DNA of 32,050 bases, from positions 1 to 32,050 of the forward strand of contig JAIDJJ010000217.1 in NCBI GenBank assembly GCA_029052265.1. The letters are read 5' to 3'. The translations under genes were made by a program, and so were the position numbers. The notes beneath the pieces were generated by a model. It did no database searches. It was not told the DNA's origin and was given only the letters and a program-made list of their open reading frames with translations. Positions within the stretch are counted from its first letter, which is position 1. Every line of letters begins with the position of its first letter. This document shows, in pieces, positions 1 to 8,388 of this stretch. This stretch comes from Muribaculaceae bacterium. Lineage in GTDB: Bacteria > Bacteroidota > Bacteroidia > Bacteroidales > Muribaculaceae.

Positions 1-1
1 G

Positions 2-1306
2 AATTATGATTTTGATTCTCGGTATTTTGCATCTGCATCATTCCGTCGCGACGCATCCAGCCGTTTTTATAAAAAATCCCGTTGGGGCAGCTTCTGGAGC
101 GTTGGTGCCGGATGGAGAATTGATCACGAAAAATTCATGTCGGATATCGAATGGATCAACATGCTTAAACTCCGCACTGCATATGGCGAAGTCGGGAATG
201 ATGATGTCGGAGGATATTATCCCTGGCGTGCCACCTATGAAAACGCCCAGAATGCAGGTGAGGCAGGTTTCATACAGAGTTCGCTTGGCAACCGTGATCT
301 CAAATGGGAGGTTTCACGCAGTTTCGATGTCGCTGTCGAGTTTGCATTATTCAACCGGTTGCGCGGAAGCATAGAGTTTTTCAACAGATATTCAGACAAT
401 CTGTTGTTTTCCGTTCCTTTGTCGTATTCCACCGGACATACAAACCAGGATATGAACACAGGCACAATGTACAACCGTGGTGTAGAGATAGAGCTTTCCG
501 GGGATATTCTCACAACTCCTGATTTCACATGGGACGCTACCGTCAATGCCACCCACTATAAGAATAAAGTGACCAAACTTCCAGTCGACCCATACACGTC
601 AGGTGTTCATAAGATAGAAGAGGGCCATTCCCGCTATGATTTCTATTTGCGTCAATGGCGAGGTGTGGATCCTGCCACGGGTAGTAGCCTGTATGTGGTC
701 GATCCTCAATATCTTGAATCGTCAGAATCGCTTGTGGAGGTAGGCGGAGTCACCTACACAACCGATCATCAGGAGGCTTTATATGATTATTGCGGCAACT
801 CGATCCCCAAGCTGAGCGGCGGTTTTACCACAAACCTCAAATACCGTGATTTCAGCCTGACCATGTCGTTCTATTTCCAGGTCGGAGGGAAAATGTATGA
901 TTCCGGTTATGCCGGTCTGATGTCTCCCGGGACAAGCTCTCTTTCTTATTCGACAGTGCACAAGGATATAATGAACCGCTGGCAAAAACCGGGAGATATC
1001 ACGGATGTCCCCAGAATTTCAAATGGCAGCGACGCCAGTTCCCTGTATGCTTCAAGCGACCGTTTCCTTATTTCTTCAGATATGCTTGAACTGTCGAATA
1101 TCAACTTCGGATATTCCATTCCGAAACATATAAACAAGGTATTGGGCATATCTTCACTGCGCTTCTATGTCTCAGCTGAAAATGTATTTCAGATCACCAG
1201 ACGTAAAGGTATTTATCCGCGAAAGACTGTGGGTGGATATTCAAGCAACATGGATGTGTATCTTCCCGCGCGTGTGTTTACAGTCGGTATGAATCTTAAC
1301 TTCTAA
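2..1306 (+). CDS. SusC-family TonB-dependent receptor, 3' part (5' end outside window)
   Basis: The frame is open from base 2, so the gene begins upstream of the window; only about 434 C-terminal residues are seen of a family that is usually around 1000 residues. The visible part is the distal beta-barrel: alternating aromatic/polar strands, motifs such as GSFWSVGAGWRI near the start, 'LKLRTAYGEVGN', 'DLKWE', and a terminal strand ending VFTVGMNLNF with a C-terminal Phe, as expected for BamA-inserted barrels. The TonB plug and carboxypeptidase-D-like N-terminal domain are not visible. A SusD-like gene follows after 12 bp, which makes a SusCD outer-membrane import pair. The family imports oligosaccharides or peptides with TonB energy. 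The ligand cannot be read from the sequence, although the downstream peptidase suggests peptides. An ATG at 137 is internal, because homologous barrel sequence continues upstream of it. Confidence 0.93.
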   Translation, partial: NYDFDSRYFASASFRRDASSRFYKKSRWGSFWSVGAGWRIDHEKFMSDIEWINMLKLRTAYGEVGNDDVGGYYPWRATYENAQNAGEAGFIQSSLGNRDLKWEVSRSFDVAVEFALFNRLRGSIEFFNRYSDNLLFSVPLSYSTGHTNQDMNTGTMYNRGVEIELSGDILTTPDFTWDATVNATHYKNKVTKLPVDPYTSGVHKIEEGHSRYDFYLRQWRGVDPATGSSLYVVDPQYLESSESLVEVGGVTYTTDHQEALYDYCGNSIPKLSGGFTTNLKYRDFSLTMSFYFQVGGKMYDSGYAGLMSPGTSSLSYSTVHKDIMNRWQKPGDITDVPRISNGSDASSLYASSDRFLISSDMLELSNINFGYSIPKHINKVLGISSLRFYVSAENVFQITRRKGIYPRKTVGGYSSNMDVYLPARVFTVGMNLNF

Positions 1307-1318
1307 ACGCTTTTCAAA

Positions 1319-2926
1319 ATGAGAACCAGTATAATCAAGATATTTTCAGCGGCGGCTGTTTCACTTATGTCGCTGTCACTTTGTGGATGTAATGATGATT
1401 TCCTTGAGACCAAATCCACTCAGAACGTTGATCAGGAGCAAATGTTCGAGACTACTGCGGGAGGAATGATGGCGGTGAACGGGCTTCACAAGCTCATGTA
1501 TACCCCTTCATTGTCGTCGACTTACGCCCAAGGAGGCTATCAGACATGGATGATATGGATGGAGATGATGGGTGAGGATCTTGTGTATACCAGATCGAAT
1601 GCGCAATTCCAATCGCATGCAAAATGGACATTGCACAGAAACACCACCTCAAGCCATCTGTCGTATCATTACCAACTGTTTTACCGGTTTGTCTCTAACG
1701 CCAACATGATATTGGAAAATATTGACAAGGCTCAGGGATTGCCTGAAGAAAAAGAGAATATCAAGGGGCAGGCGCTCGCTTACAGGGCATTTGCATATTT
1801 CAATCTGGTACAGGCGTGGGGACAACGTTACGTGCCGGGGCAAAATAATGACCAGCCCGGGGTAATCCTCAGGCTTGAAAGCACCACCGATAATATGCCC
1901 CGTGCAAGTGTGGAGGATGTGTATGACCGAATTAACCGGGATCTTGATGACGCCATAGAACATCTGGGCAATGTCGTCACCATAAAAAAAGCCAACAAAT
2001 CACATATTGACATCCATGTGGCTCGCGGATTGAAAGCCAGAGTGCTGCTCGCACAGGGGAAATGGATGGAAGCTGCCCTCATGGCGCAGAAAGTGATTGA
2101 CGAATCCGGTGCGCGCCTGCAGGACGACACCTACGTCACGACAGTCAACCGCATGAGCGACCAAAGCAATACCGAGTGGATATGGGGTAAGTTCGGACAG
2201 GAAGACCAGGCGGGGACATTAAAGGATTTCCACAGTTTCATGTCGAATAAAAATGCCAGCTATAACAAGAACACACCACGTGCGATATACAACCTTCTTT
2301 ATAACCGCATTTCAGATACGGATATAAGGAAAACACTCTGGTTCCCGGAAGCGCAGGATCCGAAAAGTCTGCCACGTCCAATCATCCCTACCGGAGGTCA
2401 GATACGCAACTATATGGCGAATAAATTTTTGCTTGCAGATGAAAACATGAAGTGTGGCGATGTGCCATGGATGCGTCTCCCGGAGATGATGCTCACTGTG
2501 GCAGAGGGGTATGCGCGTGCCGGCAACTATCCGGAAGCGGCGCGTGCTTTGTATCCGCTTGCCCATCACCGTGATCCGGAATACACCCTCTCGACAAATA
2601 CAGGAGATGCTCTGATAGATGAAATAATGTTTCAGCGACGTATAGAGCTTTGGGGTGAAGGATTCAGGTTTACAGACCTCAAGCGTCTCGGTCTTCCTCT
2701 GGACCGTGGTCCGAAGCCATTTGCAGAGGCATACGACTGTACATGGAACAGCAGTACAAAGATGCCGGCGATCATTGATCCGGAGGGTTCAAATTTCAAT
2801 ATGTATGATGCCCATACTATGGGTGAGGAATGCCGGTATCGAGAACCGGATCATAAAGAGTGGCAGTTTGTATTCCCGAAACGAGAAGTGGACGTAAACA
2901 CACTTTGCGAGCAAAACCCGCTTTAA
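1319..2926 (+). CDS. SusD/RagB-family surface nutrient-binding lipoprotein
   Basis: This 535-residue protein has a lipoprotein signal peptide with lipobox LCGC (lipidated Cys24), followed by Asn-Asp-Asp, the acidic type of signal that sends Bacteroidota lipoproteins to the cell surface. The N-terminal 'NDDFLETKSTQNV' region and the helical repeats with 'RAFAYFNLVQAWG' are typical of the SusD/RagB fold, as is the C-terminal part with 'RRIELWGEGFRFTDLKRLG'. Length is normal for the family. It starts 12 bp after the SusC stop, and the pair should form the lid-and-barrel import complex on the outer membrane. The ligand is unknown. SusD proteins bind glycans in most described loci, but RagB-type members bind oligopeptides, which fits the neighbouring M14 peptidase better. 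Confidence 0.95.
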   Translation: MRTSIIKIFSAAAVSLMSLSLCGCNDDFLETKSTQNVDQEQMFETTAGGMMAVNGLHKLMYTPSLSSTYAQGGYQTWMIWMEMMGEDLVYTRSNAQFQSHAKWTLHRNTTSSHLSYHYQLFYRFVSNANMILENIDKAQGLPEEKENIKGQALAYRAFAYFNLVQAWGQRYVPGQNNDQPGVILRLESTTDNMPRASVEDVYDRINRDLDDAIEHLGNVVTIKKANKSHIDIHVARGLKARVLLAQGKWMEAALMAQKVIDESGARLQDDTYVTTVNRMSDQSNTEWIWGKFGQEDQAGTLKDFHSFMSNKNASYNKNTPRAIYNLLYNRISDTDIRKTLWFPEAQDPKSLPRPIIPTGGQIRNYMANKFLLADENMKCGDVPWMRLPEMMLTVAEGYARAGNYPEAARALYPLAHHRDPEYTLSTNTGDALIDEIMFQRRIELWGEGFRFTDLKRLGLPLDRGPKPFAEAYDCTWNSSTKMPAIIDPEGSNFNMYDAHTMGEECRYREPDHKEWQFVFPKREVDVNTLCEQNPL

Positions 2927-2965
2927 TGTTTGATGCTAACAAAACCCATTATAATTATCGAAGTA

Positions 2966-5530
2966 ATGAAAAAGTTGATACTGACTTTATTGATTACAGT
3001 CTTTATTATTCCGTTTACATTGGCGCAGCCACGCAATGCAAAGTATGGTTTCGGTCTTGACTATTTCCTGCCATCCGGGGATTATACCCTGTCCCCGACT
3101 ATTCCCACCCCGGAAAGTGTCTTGGGATTCCAGGTCGGCAGACAGCATGTGGACTGGGCGCAGGTAGTCAACTATATGGAGACACTGGCGCGGGTCAGCG
3201 ACCGGGTGGCTGTAAAAGAGATGGGCCGCACTTATCAGCACCGTCCTTTCCTTGAGGTGATTTTTTCATCGGCGGCAAACATGAAGAATATTGATAATAT
3301 AAAAGAGCGGCATCTGGCGGTGAGCGATGACGGAGAAGTGGATATGGAAAACGATCCTGTTGTAGTGAACCTGATATACAGCATTCACGGAAATGAGCCG
3401 TCAGGGGTCAACGCCTCTCTTCCTCTTGCCTATTTTCTTGCTGCCGCAGAGGGTCCGGAAATTGATAAAATGCTCGACAAACTGGTGGTCGTCATGACTC
3501 CCGGCGCGAATCCGGATGGTATCAACCGGTTTGCCTCATGGGTCAACACATCCCGAAGCCTTACAGACGTAAGCGATCTTAATTCCAGGGAATTTACCGA
3601 GCCGTGGCCATCAAGCCGGACAAATCATTATTGGGCAGACTGCAACCGTGACTGGCTGATGATGCAGCATCCGGAAGGCATAAACGGGGTCGAGGTGTTT
3701 TTTGACTGGATGCCGAATGTGGTGGTGGATCTTCATGAACAAGGTTCGGCGCGCCCTTATTATTTCAGTCCCGGCCATCCGAAACGAACTAACAAGCTGA
3801 CATCGCAACTGAATCAGGATCTGACTTCCGACATATCTTCGGTGGTGGCAAAAGAGCTTGACAAGATCGGCACTGTATATTATTCTAAAGAAGGTTATGA
3901 CGACTATTATTATGGAAAAGGGGCTGCTTACGGGGATATACATGGAGCTGTATGTCTTCTGTATGAGCAAGGCACGAGCCGCGGGCATCTGCGGCAGACA
4001 GTCAACGGTCCGCGTTCGTTTGCCTGGACAGTAAGGAATCAGGCTCTCGCTTCGTATGCGACTCTTGTCGCGGCAGTGGACATGCGAAGCAGGCTGATAG
4101 AATACCAGAGAGATTTTTATAAGGAATCGCGTCGTAATGCAGCCCGGGAGGGAGTGAAAGGGTATGTGTTCGATTCAAGGGGATCCAGGTCGGTGGAATT
4201 TCATTTTCTGGAAAATATGAAACGGCACCGAATTGACATTTACCACCTTTCACACGATATATCAGCCGGGGGAGAATCATTTGAAAAAGAAGCCTCTTAT
4301 GTGATTCCGGTAGAGCAGAAAAATTCTGTGATGGTAAAGGCGGTGATGGAAGAGTTCACCGAATTTACAGACAGCACTTTCTATGATATCTCTGCGTGGA
4401 CATTCCCTCATGCCTTTAATCTCCGCTATGCTCCCCTTAAGTCTGTGGCAGGGCTTATGGGCGAAAAAGTCACTGATGTCTCATTCATGCCGGGGAAGGT
4501 GATAGGAGGTAAGAGTGATGTCGGATATGTTTTTGAAAGCAAAGAGTTTTATGCTCCTAAAATAATCAACGAACTGCAAAAGAAAGGACTGTACCTTCAG
4601 GCAATGTCACGTCCGTTTACATTCCATTCGGGTGATGTTGAAAAGACCATGGGATACGGCACTATTCTTGTGACATCCAGCAACCAGCCTTTGGATTCAG
4701 ATGAGATATTTCGGCTTGTGAGCGGATTGGCTGAAGAATGCGGTACTGACATCTATTCGGTAACCACGTCCCTTATGAGTGATCTGGATCTGGGTAGCCC
4801 CTCGTTCCGTCCGATCACCAAGCCGGAAGTGGCGATTCTTGTGGGTCGCACCCAGGGAGTCCCTGATTCCGGAGAGGCGTGGTTCCTGCTTGATTACCGG
4901 TTTCAGATGTGTCCTGTGCTGATAGAAAGCAACGTGCTTACGCCAAAGAAGCTTGCGCCTTATAATGTGATAATCGTGGCGAACGGGATGCCATCGCTCA
5001 CAGCCGACAGCCGGGATGCCCTGAAAAACTGGGTTGCCGACGGCGGCACTCTTATAGCAACGGGGAAAGCACATGAATTGCTGTCGTCTGCCGGAGTAAT
5101 GAACATTAAACCACGCAGCACAGCCATAAAAAATGATTCTACCCTTTATGGTACATTTGCCAATAAAACGGAAGATAGGGCAGGGCGTACCATAAAAGGG
5201 GCTATATTGCGATGTGGTCTCGACAAGACCCATCCTCTCGGATGGGGACTCGATCAGGATGAGATAATGGTAATCAAAAATAATAATCTGGTGTTTAAAA
5301 AAGATGACGATCCCTATGTCTCCCCGTTGCATTATATGTCAGATCCGTTGGTGTCGGGATATATGTCGCGACATAACCGGAAATTGGTAAAGGATGCTCC
5401 GGCAGTTTTTGCAAAACTGTATAAAAATGGAAATGTGATTTATTTTGTGGATGACATGAACTTCAGGTCATATTGGTTCGGCACAAGCAAAGTGTTTATG
5501 AACGCGATTTTATTCAGGGATTGTCTGTGA
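2966..5530 (+). CDS. Secreted M14-family zinc carboxypeptidase with C-terminal amidotransferase-like domain
   Basis: I choose ATG 2966 (854 aa) because it gives a clean type I signal peptide (MKKLILTLLITV, cleavage near FTLA|Q). A longer reading from TTG 2930 would bury the signal. The peptidase domain spans about residues 40-380. It shows HGNE (His141 and Glu144, zinc ligands HxxE), a later His257 in DLHEQ (third ligand) and Glu334 in YEQGT, the expected catalytic Glu. From about residue 600 on there is a second alpha/beta domain ('YNVIIVANG', 'LKNWVADGGTLIATG') resembling class I glutamine-amidotransferase/ThuA-like folds, without an obvious catalytic triad. The protein probably acts in the periplasm, trimming peptides brought in by the SusCD pair. 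Substrate specificity is not readable. GltS follows after 25 bp, hinting at release of glutamate (inference). Confidence 0.88.
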   Translation: MKKLILTLLITVFIIPFTLAQPRNAKYGFGLDYFLPSGDYTLSPTIPTPESVLGFQVGRQHVDWAQVVNYMETLARVSDRVAVKEMGRTYQHRPFLEVIFSSAANMKNIDNIKERHLAVSDDGEVDMENDPVVVNLIYSIHGNEPSGVNASLPLAYFLAAAEGPEIDKMLDKLVVVMTPGANPDGINRFASWVNTSRSLTDVSDLNSREFTEPWPSSRTNHYWADCNRDWLMMQHPEGINGVEVFFDWMPNVVVDLHEQGSARPYYFSPGHPKRTNKLTSQLNQDLTSDISSVVAKELDKIGTVYYSKEGYDDYYYGKGAAYGDIHGAVCLLYEQGTSRGHLRQTVNGPRSFAWTVRNQALASYATLVAAVDMRSRLIEYQRDFYKESRRNAAREGVKGYVFDSRGSRSVEFHFLENMKRHRIDIYHLSHDISAGGESFEKEASYVIPVEQKNSVMVKAVMEEFTEFTDSTFYDISAWTFPHAFNLRYAPLKSVAGLMGEKVTDVSFMPGKVIGGKSDVGYVFESKEFYAPKIINELQKKGLYLQAMSRPFTFHSGDVEKTMGYGTILVTSSNQPLDSDEIFRLVSGLAEECGTDIYSVTTSLMSDLDLGSPSFRPITKPEVAILVGRTQGVPDSGEAWFLLDYRFQMCPVLIESNVLTPKKLAPYNVIIVANGMPSLTADSRDALKNWVADGGTLIATGKAHELLSSAGVMNIKPRSTAIKNDSTLYGTFANKTEDRAGRTIKGAILRCGLDKTHPLGWGLDQDEIMVIKNNNLVFKKDDDPYVSPLHYMSDPLVSGYMSRHNRKLVKDAPAVFAKLYKNGNVIYFVDDMNFRSYWFGTSKVFMNAILFRDCL

Positions 5531-5555
5531 GCAAAATCCGTTTTTAATAAATAGT

Positions 5556-6899
5556 ATGGAAACAGCATTTACACCGTGGACCCTGTTTGTCGACATAGGC
5601 ATAATATCGATATTGTTTCTTGTCGGCAAGTTGATGCGGGTCAAGATTAAGATCATACAGAAGTTGTTTATCCCGCCAAGTCTCTTGGCGGGATTCATGG
5701 CGTTAGGTTTTGGACCCCAGGGTCTGGGCTGGCTGCCGTTGTCAGGATATACGGGCACATACGCCGGTATCCTTATCGCGTTTATATTCGGATGTCTTCC
5801 CCTCACTTCCCGAAAAAGCAAAGGAGACAATGCAAATATCGGTAGCATGTGGGCGTATTCACAATGCGGCATGCTTCTGCAATGGGGAGTAGGCGGACTG
5901 CTCGGATTGCTTATACTTGGAAATATATGGGATGTCAGTCCGGGATTCGGAATCACTATGCCCGCCGGTTATTGTGGAGGTCATGGCACCGCGGCTGCTA
6001 TAGGTCAGGCTTTCGGGCAGCTCGGGCATCCGGAAATTCTGACACTTGCAATGACGGCGGCAACGTTTGGAATAGTCGCATCAGTTATAATCGGACTGAT
6101 TATAGTGAAATGGGGCACCCGTAAAGGGCACACATCCTTTCTCAACAATTACGAGGATCTGCCGTCGGAGTTGCGTACCGGATTGCTTCCGCACGACAGG
6201 CGAGAAAGTATGGGAACATCTACATTCTCGTCAATATCAATCGATTCATTGACGTTTAATTTCGTTATTGTTGCGGTAATAGCTCTCGGGGGATATGGAG
6301 TGAGCCGTCTTGTGACTATATGGCTTCCCGGTCTTGAACTGCCGGTGTTCAGTTGTGCGTTTGTGGTGGGTATCCTGCTTAACAAAATATTCTCCCGTAC
6401 CGGTGTGCGTGATTACATATGCCCGCAGACAGTATCACATTTGAGCGGATCATTTACAGACTTCCTTGTGGCGTTCGGCATCGCGTCGATAAAACTTTCG
6501 GTTGTCGTGGAATATATTGTCCCGCTGCTTATATTGCTTGTGTCCGGACTTTTGGTGACATTTATTTATGTCATGGTTGTGGCAAGGCGTATAATGCGCA
6601 GTCATTGGTTTGAAAAGGCAATATTCACATGGGGCTGGTATACCGGCACTATGGCTATGGGCATAGCATTGCTGAGAGTGGTCGACCCGTCGATGAAAAG
6701 CAGGTGTCTTGACAATTATGCATTGGCATATCTCTTCATAGCCCCTGTGGAGATAGCTCTTGTGACTTTTGCCCCATCCCTGTTTTTAGACGGTTACGGA
6801 ATCATCTTTTCCGCAGTGTGTCTGTTTGCCGCTCTGGGGGTGATGCTTACCGCTTATATGAAAAAATGGCATCTTAACCAATCAGATATAATACCATGA
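5556..6899 (+). CDS. gltS: GltS-type sodium/glutamate symporter (ESS family)
   Basis: The 447-residue polytopic membrane protein has about ten hydrophobic segments in two halves. It carries the re-entrant-loop signature GGHGTAAAIG (Gly141-Gly142-His143-Gly144) and the matching second-half motif WYTGTMAMGIALLRVVDP, both characteristic of GltS/ESS transporters. The family imports glutamate with Na+ across the inner membrane. It is somewhat longer than Escherichia coli GltS (about 400 aa), the extra length lying in the central cytoplasmic loop and C-terminus. Its stop overlaps the next start (ATGA at 6896-6899), so translation of the two genes is probably coupled. The position behind a carboxypeptidase suggests uptake of a released acidic amino acid. 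Substrate is assigned by family only, so gltS is a family-level symbol. Confidence 0.88.
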   Translation: METAFTPWTLFVDIGIISILFLVGKLMRVKIKIIQKLFIPPSLLAGFMALGFGPQGLGWLPLSGYTGTYAGILIAFIFGCLPLTSRKSKGDNANIGSMWAYSQCGMLLQWGVGGLLGLLILGNIWDVSPGFGITMPAGYCGGHGTAAAIGQAFGQLGHPEILTLAMTAATFGIVASVIIGLIIVKWGTRKGHTSFLNNYEDLPSELRTGLLPHDRRESMGTSTFSSISIDSLTFNFVIVAVIALGGYGVSRLVTIWLPGLELPVFSCAFVVGILLNKIFSRTGVRDYICPQTVSHLSGSFTDFLVAFGIASIKLSVVVEYIVPLLILLVSGLLVTFIYVMVVARRIMRSHWFEKAIFTWGWYTGTMAMGIALLRVVDPSMKSRCLDNYALAYLFIAPVEIALVTFAPSLFLDGYGIIFSAVCLFAALGVMLTAYMKKWHLNQSDIIP

Positions 6900-8152
6900 G
6901 AATAAGAAATGAGTTGAAAAGATTGGTGACAATCTTCATGATTATGTCATTTGCCGTGTCAATGGCTGATGCTTGTACTTCAGCTATCATCTCCGGAAAA
7001 TTGACAAAAGACGGCAGACCCTTGCTATGGAAGAACAGAGACACCGGAAATCTTAATAACTGTGTCCGTCATATGAAGGGGGAAAAGTATGATTTTGTCG
7101 CGATCACAGGGTATGGCGCCAATCCCAAGTCAGTATGGATGGGAACAAACTCTGCCGGGTTTTCAATACTCAATACGTTGTCCTACAATTTGAGCGATCC
7201 GGATAAAAATGAAAGAGTATCTACCCGCAACGGAGCATTGATGAGGCGTGCCCTCGAGATTTGCGGTTCTGTCGGAGATTTTAAAAATTATCTTGACACA
7301 CTTTCCCGCCCCATGAAGGTGGAGGCTAACTATGGAGTGATAGATGCATTGGGCAACGGGGCTTATTTCGAGGTTGACAATCAGCATTACATCATGTTTG
7401 ATGTTGATGATCCGGTTGTGGCTCCGCATGGCTACATGGTGCGCACTAATTTTTCATTCAGCGGACTGCATGACAAGGGTGGAGGTTATGTCCGTTATCA
7501 GGAAGCTAACCGGAAAATTTTCGAGGGATCCGCCTCTCACGACATTACTCCGGAATGGATAATAGACAATCTTTCCCGCAATTTCAGCAATCCTTTGATG
7601 GGAATAGATCTTCGCAGTGGCAATTTCAATAAGCCACATACAAACGGATGGTTCGTAGAGCAAGATTTTATAGCGAGGCGAAGCACTTCATGTGCGGCAG
7701 TGATTCAAGGGGTAAAGCCGGGCGAAGATCCGTCGTTCACAGTGATGTGGACAGTGATAGGGTATCCTCCTGTAGCTCCGGTCATACCGGTCTGGGTGAA
7801 AGGTGCGGAGTCCGGTCTTCCACGTCTTTTATGTTCGCCCGGTTCCGGGGGCATTTGCACAAGTCCTCTTTGCGATGGGGGATCAAGGCTCAGGAATGAT
7901 ATCTATGCCTACCATCGCGGATCTCTTACAGAGAATTACTTCAATTGGGAAAAACTCCACAACCGTCACGGCAACGGTTATATGCAGCTCAATGCAGATA
8001 TCGAGCGCGAATTGTATGATTCAGTCTATAAAGATATTGAAACGCTGCGTGGAGAGAAGGAGCTTCCGGAGGCGATGGTACATAAGATATACGATGAGGC
8101 GGACCGCATGGTTGCAGAATTGTATGACAGAAACTTTAAAATAATTCTTTGA
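6896..8152 (+). CDS. Secreted Ntn-hydrolase, C45/C69-like linear-amide hydrolase
   Basis: The 418-residue product starts with a signal peptide whose predicted cleavage site is MADA|C. Cleavage would leave Cys27 as the mature N-terminus, the nucleophile of N-terminal-nucleophile hydrolases. The following stretch CTSAIISGKLTKDGRPLLWK and NRD (Arg48, Asp49) matches the active-site pattern shared by choloylglycine hydrolases, C69 dipeptidases and C45 acyltransferases/hydrolases. The residues before Cys27 do not make a good lipobox, so I do not read it as a lipoprotein. The family hydrolyses linear amide bonds: N-acyl amino acids, bile-salt conjugates or dipeptides. Which of these applies here is not visible. 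The gene overlaps gltS by 4 bp, and a terminator stem begins within its stop codon, so it is the last gene of the operon. Confidence 0.8.
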   Translation: MRIRNELKRLVTIFMIMSFAVSMADACTSAIISGKLTKDGRPLLWKNRDTGNLNNCVRHMKGEKYDFVAITGYGANPKSVWMGTNSAGFSILNTLSYNLSDPDKNERVSTRNGALMRRALEICGSVGDFKNYLDTLSRPMKVEANYGVIDALGNGAYFEVDNQHYIMFDVDDPVVAPHGYMVRTNFSFSGLHDKGGGYVRYQEANRKIFEGSASHDITPEWIIDNLSRNFSNPLMGIDLRSGNFNKPHTNGWFVEQDFIARRSTSCAAVIQGVKPGEDPSFTVMWTVIGYPPVAPVIPVWVKGAESGLPRLLCSPGSGGICTSPLCDGGSRLRNDIYAYHRGSLTENYFNWEKLHNRHGNGYMQLNADIERELYDSVYKDIETLRGEKELPEAMVHKIYDEADRMVAELYDRNFKIIL

Positions 8153-8186
8153 AACAGGCGCGGGCAGAATATCCCGCGCCTGTTTC
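8151..8186 (+). terminator. Rho-independent terminator after the SusCD/M14/gltS operon
   Basis: A perfect 14-bp inverted repeat (GAAACAGGCGCGGG at 8151-8164 with its complement at 8173-8186) encloses an 8-nt loop. The first arm overlaps the stop codon of the Ntn-hydrolase gene. It is followed by only a weak T-rich stretch (TTGT), so termination may be helped by stem strength. Confidence 0.8.
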
Positions 8187-8388
8187 TTGTATGAAGGGAA
8201 AAGAAGTCGAAAGTGCGTTTTTCAGACGTTAAAAAGCACTAAAAAACACTTATTTGTTAAAATGGGGATGTTTTCTGCTTATTATTTCCCCAAGAAATAC
8301 TAATTTTGCAGATTGTAACAAGTGCATGAACGCATGCAGGCATGATGCTCCATGTCTGAAAGCGTGCACCTAATCAACTTCATAAATA
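8187..8388 (+). promoter_or_regulatory. Intergenic leader with probable promoter for the DUF6242-uppS-bamA operon
   Basis: This 202-bp gap has no convincing small gene. It contains TAATTTTG at 8301-8308, a match to the Bacteroides -7 consensus TAnnTTTG. The -33 element about 20 bases upstream is not recognisable, so this is a partial match. An A-rich direct repeat (AAAAAGCACT then AAAAAACACT, 8231-8250) lies upstream of it. A start near 8315 would leave a leader of roughly 75 nt. Confidence 0.45.

Noticed and set aside
2930..2965. TTG start extending the M14 peptidase by 12 residues
   Set aside because: It places hydrophobic residues before a standard signal peptide that begins at ATG 2966.
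4697..5332. 211-codon open frame antisense to the M14 peptidase gene
   Set aside because: No motif, no start signal, and fully covered by the supported gene on the other strand.
8187..8388. Short frames and a possible small RNA in the gap before the DUF6242 gene
   Set aside because: The only ATG-led frame is about 13 codons, and no stable RNA fold beyond the upstream terminator was seen.
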